Below are positions 1 to 8,596 of a stretch of 64,000 nucleotides of DNA, in pieces. The stretch is from Alcaligenaceae bacterium. Lineage in GTDB: Bacteria > Pseudomonadota > Gammaproteobacteria > Burkholderiales > Burkholderiaceae_B. Both the position numbers and the translations under genes were made by a program. The notes beneath the pieces were generated by a model that saw only the letters and a list, made by a program, of their open reading frames with translations, was not told the origin of the DNA and made no database searches. The DNA lies in NCBI GenBank assembly GCA_013416445.1, contig JACCER010000009.1, forward strand, positions 91,678-155,677. Reading direction: 5' to 3'. Each line of letters opens with the position of its first letter. Position 1 is the stretch's first letter.

Positions 1-181
1 TCATGGCGCCCGACACGTGGATGCTTCGTTGAATGATGTTCTGGAAAGGGCCTGTAGCGGCAGTATAAAAATGAAAAGCGCTGTACAGCAGCGCTAATAC
101 CCCCAGCGCAATTAACGAGTTTCCTTGCAGATTGCGTTGCTGAGGGCTGAGCTCTTCTTTTATATCGAATTTGTTTGCCAT
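1..181 (-). CDS. TRAP transporter fused permease, N-terminal part (cut by window edge)
   Basis: Only the first 60 codons are in the window. The reading frame starts at ATG 179-181 and is open to position 1. The peptide begins MANKFDIKEELSPQQRN and runs into a hydrophobic segment (residues 26-45). This soluble start followed by a first membrane helix fits the large fused 4TM/12TM permease of TAXI-type TRAP transporters. The context supports this strongly: the upstream gene on the same strand encodes a TAXI solute-binding lipoprotein. By family knowledge such permeases use an ion gradient to import organic acids in the inner membrane; the substrate is unknown here. Confidence 0.75.
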   Translation of the reverse strand, partial: MANKFDIKEELSPQQRNLQGNSLIALGVLALLYSAFHFYTAATGPFQNIIQRSIHVSGAM

Positions 182-228
182 ATATAGCCATTTACCAAGG
201 CAATATCAATTGCATGAGTGATAAAAAT

Positions 229-264
229 GGATCAGGCTGATGTTTTGTTCTATCAGCCTGATCC
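229..264 (-). promoter_or_regulatory. Intercistronic hairpin between TRAP binding protein and permease
   Basis: A perfect 13-bp inverted repeat (229-241 and 252-264, arm GGATCAGGCTGAT) with a 10-nt loop lies between the binding-protein stop and the permease start. No T-run follows on the minus strand. A partial terminator or mRNA-stabilising stem that keeps binding protein above permease level is the likely role, which is an inference. Confidence 0.55.
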
Positions 265-282
265 ATCCACAACTGAAAGTAT

Positions 283-1287
283 CTAGTCTTTGTACTCAGA
301 AGGAATAAGCTTTTTAGGCACGTCAACACCTGCTTCTTTCAGGTATTTGACTGTTCCGGCATGCAGTGGAATAGGTGAGTCCAAGGTCAAGGTCTTGAAG
401 TCTAGCGCTTTTATGGATTTATAAGACTCTTCCTGATATTTCTTTTCTTCAAATGCGGCTTTAGTGATTTTATAGGCAGTATCTACAGACATTTTTGTGT
501 TGGCAATATTACCTACTTGCTGCGCCAACGTAGTTACTGATTTTGTGTGCCAGTCATAAATTCCTGCTGGTATTACTGTGGTTCTTAACCATGGGTACGC
601 AGCTTGAATTTTTGCCACTTCTTCATCGGTATAACCCAGCAGCTGAAGCTTTTTTGAAGTCTCCAAATCCATGATGGTTGCATCACCACTGGTCCCTACA
701 CCGGTTTTAGTCAAACCGATAATGTCACCGTCTTTGATGGCGTTAACCGCATCTGACACATCGCCTGTATGTGCCACGACCGCTACCCCCAACAGTTTAA
801 GAATCTCTGTTGTCTGGTTTTCTGTTGTGCTGCCTTTGATGCCCAGGTTGAATTTTTTCCCTTCCAGGCCTTGCATGCTCGTTACTCCGCTGTCTTTGGT
901 GACTGCGTAGTAAACCGCGTTTTCTGTATACGTGAACAAGGTTCTTAAATCGGACTGTGCATTACCCGCCCATTTGCCCGTTCCCTCGTAGGCCTCGTAA
1001 GCGCCATCCATCACAGCCAGGCCGATGTCTATCTGTCCTTTTTGCAAACGTGTAATGTTATCGATGGTTGCTCCGGTTTCTATGATGGTCATGTTTATTT
1101 CCGGAGCCTGCTGTTTCACTGATTTGATCAGGCCGGAATAATACGCATATAAACTTGAGCTGGTGTTCGTGGTTCCTACGGATAGTGAAACCATTGGTTT
1201 GGTATCTGGGCCGCTTTCTTGCCCACAACCTGCGGCGAGTGTTGTTGCAGATAAAAGTAGGGTGATTTTAAATATTTTCTTCAACAT
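283..1287 (-). CDS. TAXI family TRAP transporter solute-binding lipoprotein
   Basis: A 334-residue periplasmic solute-binding protein. It has a short positively charged N-terminus, a hydrophobic stretch and a lipobox LAAGC with the acylated cysteine at residue 21, so the mature protein is probably tethered to a membrane. After the signal come features of the TAXI (TRAP-associated extracytoplasmic immunogenic) family: VSLSVGTTNTSSSLYAYYSG near residues 33-52, where others have GTGGTGGxYYPLG, and the central KGQIDIGLAVMDGAYEAYEG motif. It would capture a small organic anion and deliver it to the fused permease downstream. The LysR gene transcribed the other way is a candidate regulator. Ligand not predictable. 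Confidence 0.85.
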   Translation of the reverse strand: MLKKIFKITLLLSATTLAAGCGQESGPDTKPMVSLSVGTTNTSSSLYAYYSGLIKSVKQQAPEINMTIIETGATIDNITRLQKGQIDIGLAVMDGAYEAYEGTGKWAGNAQSDLRTLFTYTENAVYYAVTKDSGVTSMQGLEGKKFNLGIKGSTTENQTTEILKLLGVAVVAHTGDVSDAVNAIKDGDIIGLTKTGVGTSGDATIMDLETSKKLQLLGYTDEEVAKIQAAYPWLRTTVIPAGIYDWHTKSVTTLAQQVGNIANTKMSVDTAYKITKAAFEEKKYQEESYKSIKALDFKTLTLDSPIPLHAGTVKYLKEAGVDVPKKLIPSEYKD

Positions 1288-1776
1288 TAGCTGATATCTC
1301 CATGCTGTTTAAGTCATAAGTGTTTTGTAATCTGCACATTTTAATTGAATTGATTTTTCCAATGCGCGTTGCGTCAGCCAAAGCGCTCTGGCGAGCGTAG
1401 AGCTGGGTTTCGTAGCAAACAATAGAAGAATTGGCTTTTCTTGTTCAGATTAACGACAAGAGGAAAGTAGGCCGGTCTATATGCTTGGGCGCCCGGTATC
1501 TAGTATCATCACCCAGAACCCTAGCACATATCAGGGCAGCCAGTGCCTTCGTAATATCCGTGCAGGCTTCCAAGAGTAAAGCTTCGCCTTGATTTCAGTA
1601 AAATACCGAAGCCAGATACGGTGCAAATTGATGGGCCTGACAGGTGCCAGCAAGGCGCTCATTGTCAGTCTGCCAGGCAGGGCACGTCAGGCTCCATAAC
1701 AGGGCTGATGCATTCTAAAATGGTTGCCGGAAAAAGCTGAAATACATAATTTATATGGGGTGCATAAGAAAAATCT
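1288..1776. other. Intergenic region between divergent TAXI operon and LysR gene
   Basis: 489 bp with no convincing gene. It must hold the promoters of both divergent units. The stretch before the LysR gene (about 1741-1776) is AT-rich. Short minus-strand reading frames exist (for example from about 1660) but lack homology I recognise. I found no clear T-N11-A palindrome that I could defend as the LysR operator. Confidence 0.5.
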
Positions 1777-2694
1777 ATGTCAGATTATCTGGAAACTAAA
1801 ACATTAAGAAATTTTATAGCCGTTGCAACGACGGGATCAATCAGCAAGGCTGCTGATGTATGCTTTGTATCGCAGCCTTCCCTGAGCCTCCAGATGCGAA
1901 ATCTTGAAGAACTTCTCCAGGTACAGCTATTTGAGCGTACCAGCAAAGGTGTTGTATTGACCAGATCAGGAGAAATGCTTTTACAATACGCCCCCAAAAT
2001 TTTGTCTCAGATACAGGAAGCCATCATTGAGGTTAAAGGCGCCAAGTTTATCCCGCAGGGCACCGTTGCGATTGGCATGCCATTATCCATAGCAAAATTT
2101 ATTACCGCGCCTTTGATAGAGCATTCCAAAAAACTATTCCCTTCTGTTTTTATAAAAATAATTGAAGTTGGCTCTGCATATGTGCCAGACATGCTGGTCA
2201 AGGGGGAAATAGATTTAGGCATTACATTTAAGTTTGTCGAAGAAAAAGGCTTGGTTTCTGAAAAAATCATGAGAGAAAGACTGGGAATTCTGGTGAGTGA
2301 CTCATTGGTTAAAACGCCAGGGTCTGGTATTGATTTCATCAAGGAAAACCCGTCATTGCCATATATTTTGCCGCCAAGAAACCACGGCCTTAGGGATGTA
2401 ATCAGCGTTATTGAAGAGAAATACGGTATTGATCTTAATGTGATAGCCGAGGTCAATACAGTTTCTTTATTAATCGATCTAAGCCTGAAAGGCATCTGCG
2501 CTACCATACTGTCCTACTCGTCAGTAGCAAACTTCAAGCACCAGGAAGGTGTCCATGTCATTGAAATCGATGATCCTGATATACAACGTAATGTCTATAT
2601 GTGTACGTCATCAATAACAAAGAGTTCGTTGGCGGTTAATGCAATCAGAAAGTTGATCATGACCTTGACTCGCCAAGTAAATCCAGCAGCATGA
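1777..2694 (+). CDS. LysR family transcriptional regulator
   Basis: 305 residues, the usual LysR length. Residues 8-65 form the winged helix-turn-helix (LRNFIAVATTGSISKAADVC, then SQPSLSLQMRNLEELLQVQLFER, then a TRSGE turn). The rest is a periplasmic-binding-protein-like effector domain (from about residue 95). It is divergent from the TAXI transporter genes, the classical arrangement in which a LysR protein controls its neighbour, so a role in sensing the transported acid is inferred. The start is chosen at ATG 1777; the Shine-Dalgarno (AAGAAA) is weak. The N-terminus closely resembles the CbnR/NocR/Nac type. Confidence 0.9.
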   Translation: MSDYLETKTLRNFIAVATTGSISKAADVCFVSQPSLSLQMRNLEELLQVQLFERTSKGVVLTRSGEMLLQYAPKILSQIQEAIIEVKGAKFIPQGTVAIGMPLSIAKFITAPLIEHSKKLFPSVFIKIIEVGSAYVPDMLVKGEIDLGITFKFVEEKGLVSEKIMRERLGILVSDSLVKTPGSGIDFIKENPSLPYILPPRNHGLRDVISVIEEKYGIDLNVIAEVNTVSLLIDLSLKGICATILSYSSVANFKHQEGVHVIEIDDPDIQRNVYMCTSSITKSSLAVNAIRKLIMTLTRQVNPAA

Positions 2695-2851
2695 TCTTGT
2701 GGGCTAGTGTCCGGCGCAGCGTAACCCGACCACAGTTACATCAAAAGCAAGGTTTTGTAGAAAACACAGCGTTTCTTGAAGATTTCGTAGAGTATTATTC
2801 GGATATCAGTTGCTTATGCTCTATTAATATGTTTTTTACGACGGTAATTTT

Positions 2852-3184
2852 ATGAGTCTTTCTAGCGAAAAAATAGGTGATGTGCTGGTTGTTTCAACCG
2901 CTGGCCAAATCAATAGCGCCAATGCGGCGCAACTCGAATCCGAGCTTTTGGCTTTGGTCGAGCAAGGCGAATATCAGTGGGTACTTGATATGAACCACCT
3001 CGACTACATCTCCAGTGCAGGCCTGCGCGTAGTGTTGTTGCTGGCCAAGCGCCTGAAGCAAAATGCGGGGCGCCTGGTGTTATGTAGTTTGCAGCCGCAT
3101 GTGCACGAGGTATTCGATATCAGTGGGTTCCTGGCCATACTGACCGTAGTCGACAGCCGTGCTGAAGCCTTAGCTTTCAAATAG
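2852..3184 (+). CDS. STAS domain protein (anti-sigma factor antagonist family)
   Basis: A 110-residue single STAS domain. The fold signature is clear: a beta strand VLVVSTAGQINSANAAQLE, then WVLDMNHLDYISSAGLRVVLLL, in which the serine of SSAGL is the residue phosphorylated by a cognate anti-sigma kinase in SpoIIAA/RsbV proteins. No partner kinase (RsbW-like) or phosphatase (PP2C) is next to it, so the partner must be elsewhere. The 3' end overlaps the convergent pxpC gene by 15 bp. In Bordetella-like bacteria such lone STAS proteins are common, with roles that are mostly unknown. Confidence 0.85.
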   Translation: MSLSSEKIGDVLVVSTAGQINSANAAQLESELLALVEQGEYQWVLDMNHLDYISSAGLRVVLLLAKRLKQNAGRLVLCSLQPHVHEVFDISGFLAILTVVDSRAEALAFK

Positions 3185-4159
3185 ATCGCGCAAGGGCGTC
3201 AAGGTCAGGTACAGGCGCCCGAATGCTTCTTCGCGCTGGCTGTCCAGTTGCTGTGCCTGTATCAGTGTTATTTCGGTAAAACGCAAGGCTTCGCCGGGCA
3301 TGCTTTGTGCAATAACTGGCAGGTCAACAGTGGCAGCGTGGGCGATTTTGGCGTAGCCGCCCGTGGTTTGGCGGTCAGCCATCAAAATAATGGGGCTACC
3401 GTCCTGAGGCACCTGTATGCTGCCGAAACTGGTGGCTTCCGATAGTAATTGGGTGGTGCTGTTCAGCGACAGATGCGCGCCTTCAAGCCGATATCCCATG
3501 CGCTCTGATTGCGGGCTGATACGGTAGCTGCTGGAAAAAAAATCGGCAATCGACGCGTCAGTAAACATGGCGGTGTGTGCGCCGCGCATGACCCTGATGG
3601 CTGCCCTGGGTACGAAGCCCAGAATCGCTGGCAAATATACCTTGATTTTCCAGAGTTCCTGTTCGAGTTCGTCGAGCTGGCTGCTGGCTAGCGGGCGGCG
3701 CAAATTGAGGATATCGCCTGGCTTGAGCGCCCTGCCGTGGAAACCGCCGAAGCCGCCGCGCAAATAGGTGCTGCGGCTGGACAGGACGGTAGGCAGTTCT
3801 ATGCCGCCGTTCCAGGCGATATAGGCGCGCAGGCCGCTTACGCGAGGCCCAAAGGCCAGCGTATCGCCTTGGCGGACGATGATGGGGCGATTGTTGGGTA
3901 TGGGTTTTTTATTCAGGCTGGGGCTCAGGTGGGCCCCGCTGATGGCGATACAGCCAGGTGAGTCAAACTGCAGCACAGGCCCGGTAAGGGTGACTTCCAG
4001 CGTCGCTTCGTCTTCGGTGTTGCCGACCAGCAGATTGGCCAGCCTGTGTGCGCGGCTGTCCATGGCGCCGCCTGCCGGGACGCCCAAATGTTGATAGCCG
4101 TGGCGGCCGAGGTCTTGGAAGCTGGATAGCAGGCCGGCTTTGATAACGGTGATGCTCAT
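3170..4159 (-). CDS. pxpC: 5-oxoprolinase subunit PxpC (biotin-dependent carboxyltransferase-like, KipA/AHS2)
   Basis: 329 residues of the AHS2/KipA family. The N-terminus SITVIKAGLLSSFQDLGRHGYQHLGVPAGGAMD is the diagnostic start of the family, followed by LEVTLTGPVLQFDS and SGAHLSP. By family knowledge PxpA, PxpB and PxpC together form ATP-dependent 5-oxoprolinase, which opens pyroglutamate to glutamate. The gene begins inside the last codon of pxpB (ATGA overlap at 4156-4159), so the two are translationally coupled. No pxpA (LamB/YcsF family) is in the window. Confidence 0.9.
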   Translation of the reverse strand: MSITVIKAGLLSSFQDLGRHGYQHLGVPAGGAMDSRAHRLANLLVGNTEDEATLEVTLTGPVLQFDSPGCIAISGAHLSPSLNKKPIPNNRPIIVRQGDTLAFGPRVSGLRAYIAWNGGIELPTVLSSRSTYLRGGFGGFHGRALKPGDILNLRRPLASSQLDELEQELWKIKVYLPAILGFVPRAAIRVMRGAHTAMFTDASIADFFSSSYRISPQSERMGYRLEGAHLSLNSTTQLLSEATSFGSIQVPQDGSPIILMADRQTTGGYAKIAHAATVDLPVIAQSMPGEALRFTEITLIQAQQLDSQREEAFGRLYLTLTPLRDLFES

Positions 4160-4887
4160 GGATGTTCGCGCCGTGCGGCAAGGAATTCGGTGGGGCTGAT
4201 GGGTACGAACCTGACGGTGTTGCCAGGCGCCAGCAGGGTTGCGGGTTCTTGGGCGGGATTGAACAGGGTGAGAGGGGTGGCGCCAATAATATGCCAGCCG
4301 CCAGGCGACAGGTTGGGGTAGATCATGGTTTGCAGATTGGCAATGGCAACAGAACCGGCGGGGACGTCAGTGCGGGGTGTGCTGCGCCTGCCTATGGCGA
4401 GCCTGGGGTCGTGCATGCCTATGTAGGGTGCGCCGGGGGCGAAGCCAAGCATGAATACGTAGGCTGGATCCTGGCTGTGCAGGCGTATGACTTCTTCTTT
4501 GGGGATTTGGCAATGGCTGGCAACGTGGGCCAGGTCGGGGCCGTAGACGCCGCCATAGCAGACGGGAATGTCGATTTGACGAGTGCTGGCGGGCGCCGAG
4601 CCGTGCTCGAAGGTTTTGCCCAGCACCTTGTCGATTTCATTAGCCAGGCTCCGGAAGCGTGTGCTGGAGCCAAACAGGCGCGGCTGGTAATGCAAGGCGA
4701 CCGAGTTGAAGGCGGGAACGATGTCGCTGATGCCCCGTATGTTGGCAGCGCGCAAGGCCTGTGCTGCTGTTGCGCATTGGTGTCCGATGTTGATGTTGAT
4801 TTGGTCGCCAAAAACCAGCAGCATGCTGCGGTCACCCTGCGGGACGATTTTCCAGGGGTGGGAGCCGTGTAGTGTTGGGTCGGGCAT
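4156..4887 (-). CDS. pxpB: 5-oxoprolinase subunit PxpB (KipI/AHS1 family)
   Basis: 243 residues of the AHS1/KipI family. Seen: WKIVPQGDRSMLLVFGDQI at the start, a central ALHYQP segment, and the family block FMLGFAPGAPYIGMHDPRLAIGRRSTPRTDVPAGSVAIA near residues 145-185, then SPGGWHIIGATP. It pairs with PxpC as the kinase/carboxyltransferase-like half of 5-oxoprolinase. Start ATG 4885-4887 is 14 bp from the end of the VOC gene on the same strand, so the three minus-strand genes may form one operon. The older KipI name (sporulation kinase inhibitor in Bacillus) is unlikely to apply here. Confidence 0.9.
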   Translation of the reverse strand: MPDPTLHGSHPWKIVPQGDRSMLLVFGDQININIGHQCATAAQALRAANIRGISDIVPAFNSVALHYQPRLFGSSTRFRSLANEIDKVLGKTFEHGSAPASTRQIDIPVCYGGVYGPDLAHVASHCQIPKEEVIRLHSQDPAYVFMLGFAPGAPYIGMHDPRLAIGRRSTPRTDVPAGSVAIANLQTMIYPNLSPGGWHIIGATPLTLFNPAQEPATLLAPGNTVRFVPISPTEFLAARREHP

Positions 4888-4901
4888 ACGTGGCGGCGGC
4901 T

Positions 4902-5333
4902 TTATTTGGCGAACAGAGATTCGATGTTTTTGAAGGCTTTGAATTCCAGCGCGTTGCCGGAGGGATCAAGGAAGAACATCGTGGCTTGTTCGCCGACTTC
5001 GCCTTTGAAGCGGATGTAGGGTTCGATGACGAATTGGGTGCCGGCATCTTGCAGCTTTTTGGCAAGTGCTTCCCAGACGGGCATGTCGAGCACGGCGCCG
5101 AAGTGGCGCACCGGGACGTTGTGGTCATCGACATTATTGGTTTGCGTGCTGCCGCATTCGCCGGGTGACAAGTGGGTGACGATTTGGTGGCCAAAGAAGT
5201 TGAAGTCTACCCATTCGTTGGATGAGCGGCCTTCGGGGCAGCCGAGCAGGTCGCCGTAGAAGGCGCGGGCTTCCGCCAAGTCGCGTACGGGGAATGCCAG
5301 ATGAAATGGGGGAATAGTGTTTTGTGCAGGCAT
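4902..5333 (-). CDS. VOC family protein (glyoxalase/dioxygenase superfamily)
   Basis: 143 residues with two beta-alpha-beta-beta-beta units of the vicinal oxygen chelate fold: [27 protein letters not shown] (first metal-site histidine in the opening strand) and [23 protein letters not shown], ending with [24 protein letters not shown], whose glutamate in ALEFK is the usual metal ligand. The start ATG 5331-5333 has a GGAG ribosome binding site. Upstream of pxpB in the same direction. Function beyond a metal-dependent enzyme or binding protein cannot be said. Confidence 0.85.
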   Translation of the reverse strand: MPAQNTIPPFHLAFPVRDLAEARAFYGDLLGCPEGRSSNEWVDFNFFGHQIVTHLSPGECGSTQTNNVDDHNVPVRHFGAVLDMPVWEALAKKLQDAGTQFVIEPYIRFKGEVGEQATMFFLDPSGNALEFKAFKNIESLFAK

Positions 5334-5372
5334 GATGTACTCCGGTTTGTGTCTTATTTTAATGTCTTTTCG

Positions 5373-5410
5373 CGGGTCGGATTACGCGCTGTGCGCTAAT
5401 CCGATCCACG
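5373..5410. repeat. Dispersed palindromic repeat (CGTAGGTCGGATTA family), copy 1
   Basis: An imperfect palindrome: CGGGTCGGATTACGCGC, a short loop, then GCGCTAATCCGATCCACG. It lies downstream of phoR and upstream of the VOC gene, both on the minus strand. Related copies occur at 19979, 23186, 27101, 33463 and 43198. Strong stem-loop; may act in termination or mRNA stability. Confidence 0.75.
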
Positions 5411-5419
5411 ATCATCGAT

Positions 5420-6712
5420 CTATTGTGAAACCGTACGGCTGGCGGGGAAGATAATGGAAAACAGGCTGCCCGCGCCGTAACGGCTTTGTATGGTCAATTC
5501 GGCATTGTGATGCATGGCGACGTGTTTGGTGATGGCCAGGCCCAGGCCGGTGCCCCCGGTGGCACGTGAGCGGCCGCGATCTACGCGGTAGAAGCGTTCT
5601 GTCAGGCGTGGGATGTCTTGCGAGGCTATGCCTATGCCAGTGTCTTGCACTGAATAACACGCGTTGCCGTTTTCGGTCAGATACCAACTGACGGTAATGA
5701 TGCCGTCTTTTGGGGTGTAGCGTATGGCGTTGGTCAGTAGGTTGGAGACAGCCGAGGCCAGTTCGCTTTCCATGCCGGTGATGCACAGGTCTTGGTTAAT
5801 GTTTTCAATAAAGACATGCTGGCCGCCGGAGAGTACCCGCCCTTGGGTCAGAGCGGTGCATATAAGGTCCGCCATGTTGACGGTTGTACCGCTGGCGGCG
5901 GGAGATGATTCCAGAGTGGAAAGCGTCAGCAGATCGGCAACAATGGCCTGCATCAGGTGGGCTTGTTCGAGCATTAGTTCCAGGTAGCGGCTTTCCTGCT
6001 CTGGGCTGAGCGATCCAGCGGGCATGTCGTGCAGGGTTTCCAGGAAGCCCGACAGCACGGTGAGCGGTGTGCGTAGTTCGTGGGAGACGTTTGCGATGAA
6101 GTCTTGGCGTGTGGTTTCCAGCTTTTCGACCTGGGTGACGTCGCGGGTAACGATAAGGAATTGGTCCAGGCTGTAAGGGGTCAGTTGCACCAGCAGCGAG
6201 ATGGCGCGGTCGTCATTTTGCACATGCAGCAATACTGGGCTGGGCCAGGTTCGTTGTCTTGCATAGCGGGCGAATTCAGGGGCCCGCAGTATATTGAATA
6301 TGCTGTGGCCACGATCTGTTTCCAGATTCAGGCCGATATGCTCGCTGGCGGTCTGGTTGCACCAGGTCAGTTGCATCGCGGCATTCAGCGTGATGGCGCC
6401 GTCGGGCAGGGCTTCGGCCGCAAGCATGATGCCGTTTACGTTTTTATTCAGCAGGTCGATGTCTTGCCGGTTTTTTCGCAACTTGCGATAGATGGGCGCC
6501 AGCACTTCATCCCAGGGGCCCACCGAGGGCGGCGGCGGTGCATCAATGTTTTTGACCCATTTCGATATGCGTGAAAGCTGCAGGCCGCTAACCAGTATCA
6601 TGGCGGTCAGGCCGAAGGCGAAAAGTCCCCATCCGGTGTTGGGGCCCAGCCATGTTCCGCAGAGCCATCCGAGCAGCGCCCACAAGCCGATGGAAAATAA
6701 GGTTTTAAGCAT
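5420..6712 (-). CDS. phoR: Phosphate regulon sensor histidine kinase PhoR
   Basis: 430 residues. Two hydrophobic segments at residues 5-20 and 27-43 (DUF3329-like membrane anchor), a PAS domain at about 90-195, HisKA with the phospho-acceptor FIANVSHELRTPL (His211), and a HATPase domain ending in DTGIGIASQD, FYRVDRGRSRATGGTGLGLAITKHV. This is the PhoR layout: a membrane kinase with a cytoplasmic PAS and no large periplasmic loop, controlled through the Pst transporter and PhoU. It follows phoB by 2 bp on the same strand, so they are co-transcribed. Neither pst genes nor phoU are in the window. Confidence 0.95.
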   Translation of the reverse strand: MLKTLFSIGLWALLGWLCGTWLGPNTGWGLFAFGLTAMILVSGLQLSRISKWVKNIDAPPPPSVGPWDEVLAPIYRKLRKNRQDIDLLNKNVNGIMLAAEALPDGAITLNAAMQLTWCNQTASEHIGLNLETDRGHSIFNILRAPEFARYARQRTWPSPVLLHVQNDDRAISLLVQLTPYSLDQFLIVTRDVTQVEKLETTRQDFIANVSHELRTPLTVLSGFLETLHDMPAGSLSPEQESRYLELMLEQAHLMQAIVADLLTLSTLESSPAASGTTVNMADLICTALTQGRVLSGGQHVFIENINQDLCITGMESELASAVSNLLTNAIRYTPKDGIITVSWYLTENGNACYSVQDTGIGIASQDIPRLTERFYRVDRGRSRATGGTGLGLAITKHVAMHHNAELTIQSRYGAGSLFSIIFPASRTVSQ

Positions 6713-6714
6713 TT

Positions 6715-7419
6715 CTACAAAGTTGTTATAGGCGGTGTCGCGGTGAACCGGTAGCCGGCGCCACGCACGGTTTCTATATGGTTATCGTGGTTGCCTGGCT
6801 CGAGGGCTTTGCGCAGGCGTCGTATGTGCACATCGATAGTGCGCTCTTCGACGAACACGTGGTCGCCCCATACCTGGTCCAGCAATTGGGTGCGTGAAAA
6901 CACCCTTTCCGTGTGCGTCATGAAAAAGTGTAGCAGGCGAAACTCGGTGGGGCCTATGCCCAGGACCAAGCCATTGCCGGTAACCCGATGCGTAGCAGGG
7001 TCCAACTGCAATGTGCCTATCTGTATCAGATCGTCGGTCAGTTGCGGGGCGCGCCGACGCAGTACGGCCTTGATGCGCGCCATCAGTTCTTTGGGGGAAA
7101 AGGGCTTGGTAATGTAGTCGTCTGCACCGGCTTCCAGGCCGTCCAGCTTGTCTTGTTCGGCACCTTTGGCGGTCAGCATAATAATTGGCACCTGGCGAGT
7201 GCGCTCGTCGGAGCGCAGTTTCTTGGCCATGGTAATGCCCGATGCGCCAGGCAGCATCCAGTCGAGCAGGATCAGATCAGGCAGTTCGGCCCGGATCAGG
7301 GTCTGGGCTTGTTCGGCATCGTAGGCGCGCAGCACCTTGTGACCGGCGAAGGTCAAATTGACCGAAATTAGTTCTTGAATGGCGGGTTCGTCTTCTATGA
7401 CAAGTATGGTTGTGCTCAT
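6715..7419 (-). CDS. phoB: Phosphate regulon response regulator PhoB
   Basis: 234 residues, OmpR/PhoB class. Receiver domain 4-120 with the acidic pair E9/D10, phospho-acceptor Asp53 (LILLDWMLPG), Thr (MLTAKG) and Lys (ITKPFSPKEL). The C-terminal winged helix (about 135-230) has FSRTQLLDQVWGDHVFVEERTIDVHIRRLRKAL, typical of PhoB. It activates phosphate-starvation genes when phosphorylated by PhoR, whose gene is directly downstream. I did not find a clear pho box in the 150 bp before the gene. Confidence 0.95.
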   Translation of the reverse strand: MSTTILVIEDEPAIQELISVNLTFAGHKVLRAYDAEQAQTLIRAELPDLILLDWMLPGASGITMAKKLRSDERTRQVPIIMLTAKGAEQDKLDGLEAGADDYITKPFSPKELMARIKAVLRRRAPQLTDDLIQIGTLQLDPATHRVTGNGLVLGIGPTEFRLLHFFMTHTERVFSRTQLLDQVWGDHVFVEERTIDVHIRRLRKALEPGNHDNHIETVRGAGYRFTATPPITTL

Positions 7420-7597
7420 GGGGCCTGGTAGCTGTTCAAGGTGTATCGTAATTGAAAGAGGGTTGGCAATGGATGATAGGCTGCAAATGTTGCATGTTTG
7501 TGAAAAAGGCTGCGGGTCGGATGACGCACCGCGCCCAAACCGATAAAAAAGGGTTCATGAGCTTAAATTGCGCATAATGTTGTACGATTACCAAATC

Positions 7598-8392
7598 ATG
7601 CAAAATACCAGCACATCCTCTCCAGAAACTGCGGCTTCCGCCTCTGCGCCGGCACCTGAAGCAAGCACCCATTTTGGCTTTAAAACTGTCGGCGAGCACG
7701 AGAAGGCAGGCAAGGTAGCCGAGGTCTTCCATTCGGTGGCCAGCCGTTACGACATCATGAACGACCTGATGTCGGGTGGGTTGCACAGGATCTGGAAGGC
7801 TTTTACCATAGGCCGCGCCGATATCCGCCCCGGCATGAAGGTGCTGGATATCGCAGGCGGCACGGGCGATTTGGCGCGTGCCTTTGCCAAGCGGGCCGGC
7901 CCCTCTGGTGAGGTCTGGCTTACCGATATCAACGACTCCATGCTCAGGGTCGGGCGTGACCGCCTGGCCGATAGCGGCCAACTGATTCCCACCGCTGTTT
8001 GCGATGCCGAAAAACTGCCGTTTCCGTCAGGCCACTTTGATCGCGTCAGCGTGGCTTTTGGTTTGCGCAACATGACCCACAAAGACCAAGCCTTGGCTGA
8101 AATGCGGCGTGTGCTTAAACCAGGCGGCAAGTTGCTGGTGCTGGAGTTTTCTCGGGTGGCCAAACCGCTAGCGCCAGCTTACGATTGGTATTCGTTCAAT
8201 ATTCTGCCATGGTTGGGTAAAAAAGTGGCGGGCGACGAAGCCAGCTACCGCTATCTGGCTGAATCCATACGCATGCACCCCGACCAGGACACCTTGGCGG
8301 ACATGCTTGAAACCGCAGGCTTGTCGCGGGTGCGTTATTTCAACCTCAGCGCCGGCTTGGTGGCGTTGCACGAAGGCGTCAACCTGGGTTGA
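7598..8392 (+). CDS. ubiE: UbiE, demethylmenaquinone/2-polyprenyl-benzoquinol C-methyltransferase
   Basis: 264 residues from ATG 7598; a longer frame from TTG 7568 exists, but it starts within an AT-rich promoter-like stretch (CATAAT at 7573), so I prefer ATG 7598. SAM-dependent methyltransferase of ubiquinone synthesis: [34 protein letters not shown] is the UbiE N-terminal signature, [12 protein letters not shown] the SAM-binding loop (motif I), and [15 protein letters not shown] plus [13 protein letters not shown] the second UbiE signature. It is about ten residues longer than the E. coli protein because of an alanine/proline-rich N-terminus. It leads a quinone gene block: Tim44-like, ubiJ and ubiB follow on the same strand. 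Confidence 0.95.
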   Translation: MQNTSTSSPETAASASAPAPEASTHFGFKTVGEHEKAGKVAEVFHSVASRYDIMNDLMSGGLHRIWKAFTIGRADIRPGMKVLDIAGGTGDLARAFAKRAGPSGEVWLTDINDSMLRVGRDRLADSGQLIPTAVCDAEKLPFPSGHFDRVSVAFGLRNMTHKDQALAEMRRVLKPGGKLLVLEFSRVAKPLAPAYDWYSFNILPWLGKKVAGDEASYRYLAESIRMHPDQDTLADMLETAGLSRVRYFNLSAGLVALHEGVNLG

Positions 8393-8596
8393 CCGCGTCT
8401 AGCGGTACTTACAGTCGGTGTGTGCGGGGTACTTTATTCTGTAAGCGGTTGAACTTTTTTTACCCGCACGGTCTTACATTATGCTAATGTTCAGCTTCCA
8501 GTAAGAAGACTGTTTCTTCTTTTACTGCTGAACTCATTAAACGAAATCCATATTTCGGCGTTGTGCCGTTGGCACGCCGCACTACAGGAGCATTAC

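Noticed and set aside
7568..7597. Longer UbiE start at TTG 7568
   Set aside because: The extra ten residues come from an AT-rich promoter-like stretch; ATG 7598 fits the family length.
7420..7597. Pho box before phoB
   Set aside because: No sequence close to the CTGTCAT direct repeat was seen.
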